Positions 42,201-50,191 of a stretch of DNA of 64,000 nt are shown here, one piece after another (the first letter of the stretch is position 1; the number at the start of each line of letters is the position of its first letter). Where the stretch lies: the NCBI GenBank assembly GCA_965249735.1, contig CBDFMS010000026.1, positions 372,001 to 436,000 of the forward strand, written 5' to 3'. This stretch comes from JANQSS01 sp965249735 (GTDB lineage: Bacteria > Bacteroidota > Bacteroidia > Chitinophagales > Saprospiraceae). The position numbers and the translations under genes are program-made. The notes beneath the pieces are model-generated. The model searched no databases. It saw only the letters and a program-made list of their open reading frames with translations, and had not been told where the DNA came from.

Positions 42201-43411
42201 TCATATCCAATTTACTTACCAATGCATTTAGATTTACGGGGAGAGGTGACTCAATAGAAGTAATAGTGACCGAAGCACCGGATAAATTAAATGTAATTGT
42301 CCGAGACAGTGGTCAGGGAATTCCTAAGGAGGATATGCCGCTGATTTTTGATCGATTCTACCAATCAAAAACAAATACACGTACTTCAGGTGGCTCTGGT
42401 ATCGGACTGGCCATATGCCAGGAGTATGCTAAGGTATTAGGAGGTAAAGTGTCAGCTAAGAGTCAATTGGGTCAAGGAAGCATTTTCTATGTTGAAGTTC
42501 CCAAACGAGAAATATTAGGAGCCGCAAAATTGGCTCAATCACAAACAGTAACACATCAAAAAGAGAAGCACTCAGGTTCCATGACTCAAGTAGAAAAGGG
42601 CTTGGCAGCACAAGACAACGGTAATGAAAAAACTCGTAGCCATATCCTGGTCGTAGAAGATAATCCTGAACTTCGGGAATATCTGAAGTTCATCTTGAAT
42701 GAACGATTTAATGTGAACCTTGCTGAGAATGGACAAGTTGCACTTAATATGCTCAATCATGTCGGAAATGGTTCCGGAAACGGAATTCCAGATCTGATTA
42801 TCAGCGATATTATGATGCCCGAAGTCGATGGCAATGAACTTGTTAAACAAATGAGGGCAAGTGAGAAATTCAACCTGATTCCGGTACTCATGCTAACAGC
42901 TCGCACCACGCTAAAAGACAAATTATTGGCATATAGAATTGGTGTTGACGATTATATGATCAAACCATTTGATGAGGAAGAATTACTTGTTCGAATTGAT
43001 AAGCTATTGAAAAACAGTCAACAACGTCAAGAATATGTTCAAGATGAATTGGATAACAAAGACATCAATTTAACCCTATCAACAGAGATTTCGAAGCTTG
43101 ATTTGATTTGGCTTGAAAAGCTCGAGACAACTGTTCATGACCATTTGGGTGAAGTAGAATTGAATGTTGATAAGCTAGCAAGCTTAATGTCTTTGAGTCG
43201 CACACAATTGTACAGAAAAACGAAAAGCCTTACCGGTCTAAGTCCAAGCCTGTATCTCCGGGAAGTACGTCTGCAAAAAGCCAGGGCAAAAATTGAGTCA
43301 GGTCAATTTACGACGATAAAGGAAGTAGCCTTTAGTGTCGGTATCACAAAATCAAGCTACTTCGCCGCTTTGTATCAGGACCGTTTCGGTAAGCTTCCGT
43401 CAAAAGTTTAA
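39230..43411 (+). CDS. Hybrid two-component sensor kinase / AraC-type regulator (HTCS)
   Basis: A 1,393-residue one-protein signalling system of the Bacteroidota HTCS type. After a hydrophobic N-terminal signal or anchor (MICICLLFSLFF) come ligand-sensing propeller repeats (~residues 70-730; 'NTVLDIIQDSRGLTWIGTKSGLDRFDG', 'NEIFAIREDGDGLFWL'), a Y_Y_Y-like domain (~735-795), one membrane helix (~800-822), a histidine kinase core with phospho-acceptor His880 ('NLSHELRTP') and ATP-binding 'DSGQGIP' and 'GGSGIGLAI', a receiver domain with Asp1193 ('IISDIMMPE'), and a C-terminal AraC helix-turn-helix ending 'FGKLPSKV'. The first ATG is used here, but the ATGs at 39272 or 39296 give shorter signals. 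Such proteins usually sense a periplasmic oligosaccharide and switch on neighbouring genes; here the nearest target would be the giant gene or its own region. Confidence 0.92.
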   Translation: MRGSDKSKTNSRIRMSSVLHRDMRRRPTYAWHMICICLLFSLFFHYETIAQTASKWTVTTDELVANICHYTNKENLSNNTVLDIIQDSRGLTWIGTKSGLDRFDGTEFINYYKNNVGMLSNEIFAIREDGDGLFWLMHDVPFHYSYNGFTLFDPLKKKTIDPKTHFPADFPIDFTQQFYPYPAPDHSLYILDRSGLLLHYKNNENYKVLGKIQTPVDWGLVGYITKIIVEEEGAFWINFPSSLKKYDINCNLLVETSIWDDYYVSDITEDLIINGIHKPNSDRTHVILQLSEHGQITKDSKIHLDARLLYYNPNEKTRIKVHEGQVIFEMEGKGEVILFSSESESWTMSAENRWLIKKINNIYWLISPFNGFYKLTINESNFINYYTGIQQRGIVTDQFGKIWLHNSKKPDKKFVKPEFQVGVYEPFALMKSKDGTLWGFNAEDKLEKFAPPEYNSQVFESVHPRDYAEWYIHEDSKNRIWFFDSLSYFNTSLEQLVFKSEWQRDNPISGAHRYFMDELADGNLFIGTSEGLHVLDPEKGFVEKFGKEENNSNYLPSNKIHHWSINENGVWWIATGDAGLLKWDKQNGIYQQFSIDNGFPSNRLHAIYQDDDGFYWINSEDGIIRWDEDREFARLYTEVDGLLHPEGNRVSHYMDEFGTIYFGSVRGITQFNPHDFNQDSVKELKSIKIQDVYQSTWTSNFFELTDRYEQFVAEKGLIMKRNENYAEIIFAPLSYSENDNIEFWYKLHDEWINMNGNKLILSGIHYGDHEISVRAENSSGIITLPFSFQAVSKPPLYLNVWFILLCLGLAGLAIWLLVRRHVKRLNRQRKFLEDQITERTREIILKNASIEEKNVLLAQQTEDLRKLDEMKSELFANLSHELRTPLTLIQGPINSVLNSNTLTNRDRPLMLTAKNNVGKLNKLVNQIMDLSKMDAGLLRHSPVQTNFYNLLRQLVTMFESHAQRDGKRLLFEYRINRKIVVELDSDKFEKIISNLLTNAFRFTGRGDSIEVIVTEAPDKLNVIVRDSGQGIPKEDMPLIFDRFYQSKTNTRTSGGSGIGLAICQEYAKVLGGKVSAKSQLGQGSIFYVEVPKREILGAAKLAQSQTVTHQKEKHSGSMTQVEKGLAAQDNGNEKTRSHILVVEDNPELREYLKFILNERFNVNLAENGQVALNMLNHVGNGSGNGIPDLIISDIMMPEVDGNELVKQMRASEKFNLIPVLMLTARTTLKDKLLAYRIGVDDYMIKPFDEEELLVRIDKLLKNSQQRQEYVQDELDNKDINLTLSTEISKLDLIWLEKLETTVHDHLGEVELNVDKLASLMSLSRTQLYRKTKSLTGLSPSLYLREVRLQKARAKIESGQFTTIKEVAFSVGITKSSYFAALYQDRFGKLPSKV

Positions 43412-43788
43412 TATTCCATTTATGTCCTTCAATGAAATTGTGAACCGAAGTTGGACACAAATGATGGTTCAACCTTCTTGATATTTCATTAAACACACCC
43501 TATTCGATCCCTAAGATGGGTCATTGTAACAAATAAGGTGCTCATTGCAACATTTGAGGTGCTCGAGTTTCTTCATCATAAAGTAGATTTACCAAGCGTA
43601 TGTAGATTGCCTTTTGGCACAAAAGAGAATCGGACATAACAAGAGCAAGCCAAAGAGCATCTTACGATAACTGAATACACCGAAGTCCAAAAGCATGCAA
43701 AAAATCCTAGTGATATTTGTATTGCATTGTGGATCTAAAGGATAATAAATTTAGAGCGGTAAAAAAGGGTTTTACAGGGGGATTTTAC
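43412..43788. other. Non-coding stretch after the hybrid regulator
   Basis: No gene of 60 codons or more occurs. The one clear structure is the 21-bp tandem repeat at 43522-43563. The rest shows no hairpin or promoter that I can support. Confidence 0.5.
43522..43563. repeat. Two adjacent 21-bp imperfect direct repeats
   Basis: CATTGTAACAAATAAGGTGCT is followed immediately by CATTGCAACATTTGAGGTGCT, 17 of 21 positions identical. The spacing is exactly two helical turns, a layout common for regulator binding sites. It lies 110 bp after the hybrid regulator gene. Confidence 0.55.
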
Positions 43789-43824
43789 AGTGGGTGTCTA
43801 GCGGTAGGCACCCACTTTATTTTT
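43789..43824 (+). terminator. Probable rho-independent terminator before surE
   Basis: A 12-bp stem, AGTGGGTGTCTA with TAGGCACCCACT (one G-T pair), closes a GCGG loop and is followed by TTATTTTT. It may end the hybrid-regulator transcript about 380 nt after its stop. Confidence 0.75.
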
Positions 43825-43961
43825 GCGCGAGATGCCTAAAAAGTGAGGACATCCGATTCTATGTCTGCTCAAGATGATATGAAGTATTCTTGATCCCGTC
43901 CATGTAGACTATTGAATTTTTAGAAAAGAGCGTATTTCCACAGCTATGGCTGGAAAAGCGT

Positions 43962-43969
43962 TATTTTTG
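43962..43969 (+). promoter_or_regulatory. Candidate surE-operon promoter box
   Basis: TATTTTTG fits TAnnTTTG and ends 19 bases before the surE ATG, giving a very short leader. It belongs to the 15-mer AAAGCGTTATTTTTG shared with the promoter region of the hybrid regulator. A small hairpin, TTTCCA with TGGAAA, lies just upstream. Confidence 0.5.
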
Positions 43970-43988
43970 CGGCTCAATTTTAAAAGCT

Positions 43989-44765
43989 ATGTCAAAACCT
44001 TTAATTCTTGTCACAAATGATGACGGAATGTTTGCCCCCGGTATCAAGACACTTGTGTCCATCGCCCGTGAATTTGGGGAAATTGTGGTGGTTGCTCCCG
44101 ACAGTCCTCAATCCGGAAAAGGACATGCTATTACTATTGAAGATCCAATCAGGTTGCATGAGGTTGATCTTTTTGAAGGCATCAAGGCGTATGAATGTTC
44201 CGGAACACCTGTTGACTGCGTCAAATTGGCCAAAAACGTTCTGCTAAAAGAACGACAAATTGATCTCTGTCTTTCCGGAATCAACCATGGCTCTAATGCT
44301 TCTATCAATATAATTTACTCAGGTACTATGTCAGCGGCCATGGAAGCCGCCCTGGAAGGGATTCAATCAATTGGATTCTCCTTGCTTAACTACTCATTTG
44401 ATGCCAATTTTGAGCCATCTCGAAACTATGTTTCTAGAATCATTGAAGGTGTATTGAACAAAGGAATTTCAGATTGCAACTTACTCAACGTCAATATTCC
44501 GGACCTTTCTGAGGAGAAAATTAAAGGTGTACGGGTATGCCGTCAGGCCGAAGGTAGATGGGACGAAGATTTTGTCGAAGGAACAGATCCACGAGGTCAA
44601 AAATACTACTGGCTCACAGGAAAATTTGTCATTACAGACCAACGCCCGGATACAGATATATGGGCTTTGGAGAAGGGCTACATTTCAGTGGTGCCTTCCA
44701 GTCATGATTTGACTGAGGAGGCAGCCCTAAAAAACAACACGCATTTAAATATTAACCAATCTTGA
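43989..44765 (+). CDS. surE: 5'/3'-nucleotidase SurE
   Basis: A 258-residue SurE, a metal-dependent phosphatase that releases phosphate from nucleoside 5'- and 3'-monophosphates and is linked to stress survival. The N terminus shows the metal-binding acidic pair in 'LVTNDDGMFAPGI', then 'VVAPDSPQSGKGHAIT', 'SGTPVDCVKLA' and 'SGINHGSNASINIIYSGTMSAAMEA', which together form the active site. The length is normal. It is the first gene of a close-packed run (surE, small membrane protein, lpxB, ABC-F ATPase). Its TGA stop overlaps the TTG start of the next gene. Confidence 0.95.
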   Translation: MSKPLILVTNDDGMFAPGIKTLVSIAREFGEIVVVAPDSPQSGKGHAITIEDPIRLHEVDLFEGIKAYECSGTPVDCVKLAKNVLLKERQIDLCLSGINHGSNASINIIYSGTMSAAMEAALEGIQSIGFSLLNYSFDANFEPSRNYVSRIIEGVLNKGISDCNLLNVNIPDLSEEKIKGVRVCRQAEGRWDEDFVEGTDPRGQKYYWLTGKFVITDQRPDTDIWALEKGYISVVPSSHDLTEEAALKNNTHLNINQS

Positions 44766-45058
44766 ATAAAAATCACTTTTTGACTGGATTCCTGGTTGGA
44801 CTACTTTGGCCTATCATGGTATATGGAATACTACTCGGCTTATTGGATTTGCTCGAAAGTCTTGAAATCATCGGGCGTCATCAATTTGCGTCGGATTTTC
44901 ATACACGTACATTGACCTTAGTCGCCATAGGCTGTAATGTCTTTTTTATGCAATATTTTAATAAAAAAAGGTGGATCAATTCTATGCGCGGTCTAGTCAT
45001 TCCAACGTTGATCTATGCGGTTGTATGGTTTATTAATTTTCGGGAAGTATTGTTGTAA
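44762..45058 (+). CDS. Small membrane protein between surE and lpxB
   Basis: A 98-residue protein with about three hydrophobic helices ('FLVGLLWPIMVYGILLGLL', 'TLTLVAIGCNVFFMQYF', 'LVIPTLIYAVVWFI'). I do not recognise a named family. The start is a TTG whose last two bases form part of the surE stop (TTGA, 4-nt overlap). The next possible ATG (44816) would remove most of the first helix, so the TTG is favoured. The position between surE and lpxB, 7 nt before lpxB, suggests a role at the inner membrane, perhaps alongside lipid A synthesis, but this is only guilt by association. Confidence 0.7.
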   Translation: MNKNHFLTGFLVGLLWPIMVYGILLGLLDLLESLEIIGRHQFASDFHTRTLTLVAIGCNVFFMQYFNKKRWINSMRGLVIPTLIYAVVWFINFREVLL

Positions 45059-45065
45059 TCAATAA

Positions 45066-46163
45066 ATGAAGTATTTCATCATAGCAGGAGAAGCTTCCGG
45101 AGATTTGCATGGAAGCCACCTCATGCAGTCATTGGCTGCAGAAGATAATCACGCCCGGTTTCAACATTGGGGTGGTGATTTGATGAAAGCGGTAGATGAA
45201 AATCAAACCAACCACATTTCTAATTTGGCCATCATGGGTTTTTGGGAAGTCATTAAAAATCTCAATACAATCAATGGCTTTTTCAAACAATGTAAAAGAC
45301 AAATTGAATCCTTTGAGCCTGATGCGCTCATCTTGATTGATTATCCCGGATTTAATTTACGCATGGCCAAATGGGCCAAAGAAAAAGGAATACCTGTCTT
45401 TTACTACATCTCCCCGCAGTTGTGGGCATGGAAAGCAAAACGTATCGAAAAAATTAAAAAATACGTGACCCGGCTATTTGTCATTCTGCCTTTTGAGAAA
45501 GATTATTATAACGATCGGCAAGTAGATGTGAGTTATTATGGACACCCCCTACTCCACCATATTCAACAATTCAGAAGTCACAACCCAGTAAATGAACGGT
45601 CGGCCTATGCCTTGTTTCCGGGAAGCCGTCGGCAAGAAATAACGCGTGTACTGCCATTGATGATTGCAGGAGCGCAAAAAACTTCCATTGAGCGATTTTA
45701 TATATCACGCGCGCCTGCCATACCAACTTCATTTTACAACGATCTAATTGCCGACGACCAGCGATTCAAGCTATTTGATGGTTCTTCCTATGAACTGTTT
45801 TCACAATGCAAAGCCGCCATGGTTACATCCGGGACAGCCACTTTAGAATGTGCATTATTTGACGTTCCTCAAATTGTATGTTATTCGGGTTCGCGCATTT
45901 CTTATGCCATTGCCAGGCGTTTAGTCAAAATTGATTTTATCGCGTTGGCCAACTTGATCATGAATAAAGAAATAGTAAAAGAACTTATACAGGATGATTG
46001 TAATCCTGAAAATATTTATTTACATTTTTCAAAATTGTTGGAACCAACACACCGGACGAATATTTTAAATGGCTACGCTGAATTAAAAACCAAATTACAA
46101 ACAACCGAACGTTCAACCGTTCCGGATTTAATTGCAACTGAAATTCTCAAACGAATACAATAA
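45066..46163 (+). CDS. lpxB: Lipid-A-disaccharide synthase
   Basis: A 365-residue LpxB, the GT19 glycosyltransferase that joins UDP-2,3-diacylglucosamine and lipid X into the lipid A disaccharide at the inner membrane. Seen are 'IIAGEASGDLHGSHLM' at the N terminus, 'LAIMGFWEV', 'LILIDYPGFNLRMAKWAKEKGIPVFYYISPQLWAW', 'LPFEKDYY', 'ALFPGSRRQEI', and 'MVTSGTATLECALFDVPQIVCY' in the nucleotide-binding half. All core motifs are present and the length is normal. It shows that the host makes a Gram-negative outer membrane. The ABC-F gene follows after 9 nt. Confidence 0.95.
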   Translation: MKYFIIAGEASGDLHGSHLMQSLAAEDNHARFQHWGGDLMKAVDENQTNHISNLAIMGFWEVIKNLNTINGFFKQCKRQIESFEPDALILIDYPGFNLRMAKWAKEKGIPVFYYISPQLWAWKAKRIEKIKKYVTRLFVILPFEKDYYNDRQVDVSYYGHPLLHHIQQFRSHNPVNERSAYALFPGSRRQEITRVLPLMIAGAQKTSIERFYISRAPAIPTSFYNDLIADDQRFKLFDGSSYELFSQCKAAMVTSGTATLECALFDVPQIVCYSGSRISYAIARRLVKIDFIALANLIMNKEIVKELIQDDCNPENIYLHFSKLLEPTHRTNILNGYAELKTKLQTTERSTVPDLIATEILKRIQ

Positions 46164-46172
46164 ATAATTTAC

Positions 46173-47798
46173 ATGCTCTCTACAAATAATATATCACTAC
46201 AATACGGAAAACGTGTCCTCTTCCAGGAAGCCTCCTTAAAATTCACTCAAGGCAATTGTTATGGTGTGATTGGGGCCAATGGCGCAGGAAAATCGACTTT
46301 CCTAAAAATATTATCGAACCAACTCGATCCCAACAGTGGCTCGGTTAATCTTGAGCCCAATAATCGAATGGCTGTACTCAGCCAGGATCACTTTGCCTTT
46401 GAAGAATATCCGGTATTGGAAACCGTCATCATGGGCCACAAGACCATGTACGATATCATGAAGGAAAAAGAAGCCATTTACATGGACCCTGAAGCAAGCG
46501 AAGCAGATGGTATGAGAGCTGCGGATCTTGAGAATGAATTTGGAGAAATGGGTGGTTGGAATGCCGATAGCGACGCTGCCGAACTCCTCAGTAATCTCGG
46601 TATTCAAGAAGCCCTCCATTATAATCACATGAAGGACCTGACAGGACCTCAAAAAGTAAAAGTTCTACTCGCCCAGGCACTTTTCGGCAATCCTGATATT
46701 CTGCTGCTAGATGAGCCCACGAATGATCTCGATGCACCAACCGTTACCTGGCTGTCTGATTTTTTAGCGGACTTTAAAAATACTGTTATTGTTGTTTCAC
46801 ACGATCGGTATTTTCTGGACATGGTCTGTACCCACATTGTGGATATCGACTATCAGCGAATCCAAATATTCTCAGGGAACTATAGTTTTTGGTATGAGTC
46901 TAGCCAGTTGATGAGCCAACAAATGGCCAATAAAAACAAAAAGATTGAACAAAAACGCAGTGAGATGCTTGCCTTTATTCAACGCTTTAGCGCGAATGCA
47001 TCAAAATCTCGCCAGGCCACGAGCCGTAAAAAAGCATTAGAGAAATTAAATCTAGAAGACATAAAACCTTCAACCCGGAAATATCCTTTCATACATTTCA
47101 AAGCGGAGCGTGAAGTCGGCGATCAAATTCTTCACATGGAAAAATTAAGTGCTTTTAAATCGAATGGAGAAGCCTGGTTTCAGAATATCACACTGACCAT
47201 GAATCCCGGTGATAAAATTGCTGTACTCTGCAAAGATTCGGCTGTCATCACAAAATTCTTTGAAATATTAAATGGCACCGATGTCGATTACAAAGGGAGT
47301 TTTGAATTTGGAAAAACCATCTCTATAAGCTATATGCCCAACGACAACAGTGATTATTTCTCGGAGTCAGACAACTTAGATTTAATGAACTGGTTGAGGC
47401 AATATTCGGAAAATAAAGACGAACAATTTATCAGGGGATTTCTCGGTCGAATGTTATTTTCAGGTGAAGAGGTTTATAAAAAGTCAAATGTCTTGTCAGG
47501 AGGTGAAAAAAGCCGATGTATTTTATCCAAGGTCATGCTCGCACATCCCAACTTCATTATTATGGATGAACCGACTAATCACCTCGATCTTGAGTCCATT
47601 ACAGCCCTCAACAATGGCATGAGTGATTTTACCGGCAGTTTACTTTTTACATCACATGACCATAAGTTGATCTCGACTGTCGCTAATCGCATCCTTGAAT
47701 TAACGCCGACTGGCATCATCGACAGTTTGCTTTCATTTGACGAATACTTAGTATCAGAAAAAATCAAAGAAAAACGTGAAGGCGCGCTCAGTCATTAA
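46173..47798 (+). CDS. ABC-F family ATPase (YbiT/EttA-like)
   Basis: A 541-residue soluble protein with two ATP-binding cassettes and no membrane segments, the mark of ABC-F proteins that act on ribosomes. The first cassette has a normal Walker A (GANGAGKST), a signature changed to 'LTGPQK' and a Walker B 'DILLLDEPTNDLD'. A charged linker (~residues 255-310) follows. The second cassette has a good signature (LSGGEKSRC) and Walker B (FIIMDEPTNHLDLES), but where Walker A should be (residues 350-361) it reads AVLCKDSAVITK, lacking the GxxGxGK pattern. One active site may therefore not hydrolyse ATP. By memory of the family, several Bacteroidota YbiT-like proteins also vary here. It is probably in the surE-lpxB transcript. 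Confidence 0.88.
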   Translation: MLSTNNISLQYGKRVLFQEASLKFTQGNCYGVIGANGAGKSTFLKILSNQLDPNSGSVNLEPNNRMAVLSQDHFAFEEYPVLETVIMGHKTMYDIMKEKEAIYMDPEASEADGMRAADLENEFGEMGGWNADSDAAELLSNLGIQEALHYNHMKDLTGPQKVKVLLAQALFGNPDILLLDEPTNDLDAPTVTWLSDFLADFKNTVIVVSHDRYFLDMVCTHIVDIDYQRIQIFSGNYSFWYESSQLMSQQMANKNKKIEQKRSEMLAFIQRFSANASKSRQATSRKKALEKLNLEDIKPSTRKYPFIHFKAEREVGDQILHMEKLSAFKSNGEAWFQNITLTMNPGDKIAVLCKDSAVITKFFEILNGTDVDYKGSFEFGKTISISYMPNDNSDYFSESDNLDLMNWLRQYSENKDEQFIRGFLGRMLFSGEEVYKKSNVLSGGEKSRCILSKVMLAHPNFIIMDEPTNHLDLESITALNNGMSDFTGSLLFTSHDHKLISTVANRILELTPTGIIDSLLSFDEYLVSEKIKEKREGALSH

Positions 47799-47852
47799 AC
47801 CAGTTGCAGCGTACTGACCAATTCCTATTTCAATGTCAGCCGGGCGGATTGG

Positions 47853-48281
47853 CTATGAACCCTGAATGACCATTAGATAAGCTATAATCTCACTTAACTT
47901 ACCTTTTATCTGAGTCTCGTCCAGATGTTCCTGCTCTGAAAATACTTCACCCCACACAGGCATTTGTCTCGTGCCATGAGATTTTGCCATGTCTCTACCG
48001 TCAATCATACGGGCCACTTCCAATACAGGAAATTCACTCGTTCTCCAATTGGCCGTAATCCGTGTCAGATCGGCCGGCATTTTATATAAGGAATCAATGC
48101 GGACACCTTTCGCATCTTCACCATGACAAGAGCTACAGTAGTTCATAAAATGTGTCTGACCACGCTGTGCCTGGGCAGCACGGGATCCTTCCGGTGGACC
48201 TTTGATACAACTTCCTGTTGCCAGGTATATAAAACATGAAATGATCAAGAGAGCCGCCATTGTTAATTTGTTCATTTTCAT
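47853..48281 (-). CDS. Class I cytochrome c, lipoprotein-like
   Basis: A 142-residue exported c-type cytochrome. The haem-binding CSSCH lies at residues 49-53, and 'RQMPVWGE' downstream supplies a plausible Met ligand. The N terminus is a signal with a lipobox-like 'LATGSC', so the protein may be lipid-anchored in the periplasm. The ATG two codons later is an alternative start. It points away from the neighbouring exopolysaccharide genes and converges with the ABC-F gene. It probably carries electrons, but no partner oxidase or dehydrogenase is nearby. Confidence 0.88.
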   Translation of the reverse strand: MKMNKLTMAALLIISCFIYLATGSCIKGPPEGSRAAQAQRGQTHFMNYCSSCHGEDAKGVRIDSLYKMPADLTRITANWRTSEFPVLEVARMIDGRDMAKSHGTRQMPVWGEVFSEQEHLDETQIKGKLSEIIAYLMVIQGS

Positions 48282-48528
48282 TTTTTGCTCATTTATAGTT
48301 GTTCACAAATCTCACCGAATCTTAAACTTAGAATTATTTCTATCCCATTTCACTGATACCCGTCAATCGGCATATGGATTGTCGTCATGGACAAAGACCA
48401 TTTGAAAATCAACTTCGGCAATTAAGGGTAAAACCTGATCATACCAACGGCAGTCCTGTTACAAGACTCTCATCGAATACATCAATAAACCCATCTCACT
48501 GTTGCCAAATCACCTATATTCATAGTTA
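48282..48528. other. Divergent intergenic region
   Basis: It lies between the cytochrome c gene and the YaiO-type gene. The plus strand stays open in the YaiO frame back to 48374, but that extension is low-complexity, basic and has no signal, so I treat it as leader DNA. No RNA gene is seen. Confidence 0.5.
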
Positions 48529-48536
48529 TAAGTTTG
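48529..48536 (+). promoter_or_regulatory. Candidate promoter box of the YaiO-GT2-GH26 operon
   Basis: TAAGTTTG fits TAnnTTTG. Transcription from here would begin near 48543, after the upstream-most ATG at 48374 but before the ATG at 48629. That supports 48629 as the real start. Confidence 0.45.
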
Positions 48537-48628
48537 TCATGTCACCTCGAACCATAAAAAGTACCCGGCCACAGCACCAAACCGCTATCCCACACGAAAC
48601 GGGAAACGCTGCTCGACAAGATGGACAA

Positions 48629-50191
48629 ATGTTGAAGAGGGCATTCAAACTCCGTGCTCACTGCGGTAAGCGAATAATAAACAGGATTAGTCTTTATATT
48701 GTATTAATTCCAGCCATTATCTTTTGTTCCTCCATAGTCTCAGGACAAGAAAAGTCGGACACATTAGCTCTGGCCAGAAATTTAATTGAAGAAAGTAATT
48801 TCGTTCACAGTGTTGAACTATTGGAGAATTACCTAATGAATCATCCTGACAATATTCACGCCTTACAATTACTCTCCTATACTTTTTTTAGAAAAAAGGA
48901 TTTAAAAAAAGCAGAATATTATTACAATAAGGTCTATGATTTATATCCAAATCAACCTCAAATAATAAGGGATTTCGCATATTTTCTATACTCCACGGAA
49001 CAATACGACAAATCACAAGAATTGTACAAACAATATTTGCAATTTGACCCCGGCAATCCGGAAGCTTTATTAAAACTCGCCTATATTCAATATGATGCCG
49101 AGCAATATAGTCCGGCATTGTCACTCTATCAAGAGGTTAAAGCACTTTACCCGTCCAATGCCGAAGCCACTCAAATGATCCGGCATATCAATGAATTACG
49201 CGCCATCACAGCTCGCATGATCATGTCGTATTTAGATGATGATCAACCTTTACAGTTACTACGCCCGACGATTGAATTGTCAACATACAGGAGTCGATTG
49301 CTACATCCTGTCATCGGCGTCAAATCCTTTGTGGACACACAAGATGGATTTTCTTCATTCCATCATGTTACATTAGGCAATCATTTCATATTTAACAAAC
49401 TCAATTTAAAACTAGATATCAAAGGAGGTCTTTATTCGCATTCAACACAAAACCATGATTTATTGTCCATGGACATAAATCTATCCAAGGGCTTAACATC
49501 CGGGCTGCAATTAAATGGAAATTTCAAAAGAGACTACGATTTACATACACTACAAGCTTTTACCGATCCTGCTGAATTTGAAGAATATAAAATTGGTTTC
49601 AAACTGGACAAAGGAGACTCCTGGTTAGCTGAAGCCTCATATGGATCTCGGACCTACTCGGACGATAATCGGATTAAAAACATTTATGGTTGGTTCCTTT
49701 CACCATCATTGAAATTGAAATTCGCAAACTTTAGACTTGGGTATGGATACAGCTATTCAGATGCAAAAACAAATAACTTCACAAATAAAGTCGACATAGA
49801 CATTATAAAAGAAGAATATGAAGATGGATATCAAATTGAAGGTACATATGACACCTACTTCACTCCTACGAATCAAATGGAGCATTCCATCATCTCACTT
49901 ATTGCTTTATCAATTTCAAAAAATCTATTTCTCAATTTTAATACAGTGATTAAACCCGGGTCAACTGCCGATATTCCATATTTGTACCTGGATGATAACG
50001 CAGGTGATCTTTTTATGGCTACAGGTTTTTTTGAGGAGACAACAACAAATTACGATCTATCAGGACGCCTGGACTATCAAGCCGGACCCAAGCATTGGCT
50101 ATCACTTGAATACGCGCGCAATAAGACGTTTTACTATACAGCAAATCGATATACATTTTCCTGGTCAGTTCTCTTATACAACGTGCGGTGA
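48629..50191 (+). CDS. TPR protein with YaiO-type outer-membrane beta-barrel
   Basis: A 520-residue outer-membrane protein. I use the ATG at 48629 because it leads into a signal peptide (LYIVLIPAIIFCSSIVSG); the 85 codons before it in the same open frame look non-coding. After the signal come about four tetratricopeptide repeats (~residues 55-190; 'HPDNIHALQLLSYTFFRKKD', 'YPNQPQIIRDFAYFLYSTEQ', 'DPGNPEALLKLAYIQYDAEQ'), then a ~300-residue C-terminal region of alternating strands with aromatic girdles ending 'YTFSWSVLLYNVR', matching YaiO-type barrels. TPR plus barrel is the plan of PgaA and BcsC, the export ports of synthase-dependent exopolysaccharides. Its stop overlaps the GTG start of the GT2 gene (GTGA). 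Confidence 0.82.
   Translation: MLKRAFKLRAHCGKRIINRISLYIVLIPAIIFCSSIVSGQEKSDTLALARNLIEESNFVHSVELLENYLMNHPDNIHALQLLSYTFFRKKDLKKAEYYYNKVYDLYPNQPQIIRDFAYFLYSTEQYDKSQELYKQYLQFDPGNPEALLKLAYIQYDAEQYSPALSLYQEVKALYPSNAEATQMIRHINELRAITARMIMSYLDDDQPLQLLRPTIELSTYRSRLLHPVIGVKSFVDTQDGFSSFHHVTLGNHFIFNKLNLKLDIKGGLYSHSTQNHDLLSMDINLSKGLTSGLQLNGNFKRDYDLHTLQAFTDPAEFEEYKIGFKLDKGDSWLAEASYGSRTYSDDNRIKNIYGWFLSPSLKLKFANFRLGYGYSYSDAKTNNFTNKVDIDIIKEEYEDGYQIEGTYDTYFTPTNQMEHSIISLIALSISKNLFLNFNTVIKPGSTADIPYLYLDDNAGDLFMATGFFEETTTNYDLSGRLDYQAGPKHWLSLEYARNKTFYYTANRYTFSWSVLLYNVR

Noticed and set aside
43412..43788. Possible tRNA or small RNA gene in the gap after the hybrid regulator
   Set aside because: No cloverleaf, no GTTCGA-type loop in context and no stable long fold was found apart from the later terminator.
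48374..48628. N-terminal extension of the YaiO-type gene to an ATG at 48374
   Set aside because: The 85 extra residues are basic and low in structure, the signal peptide comes only after 48629, and a promoter-like box lies at 48529-48536.
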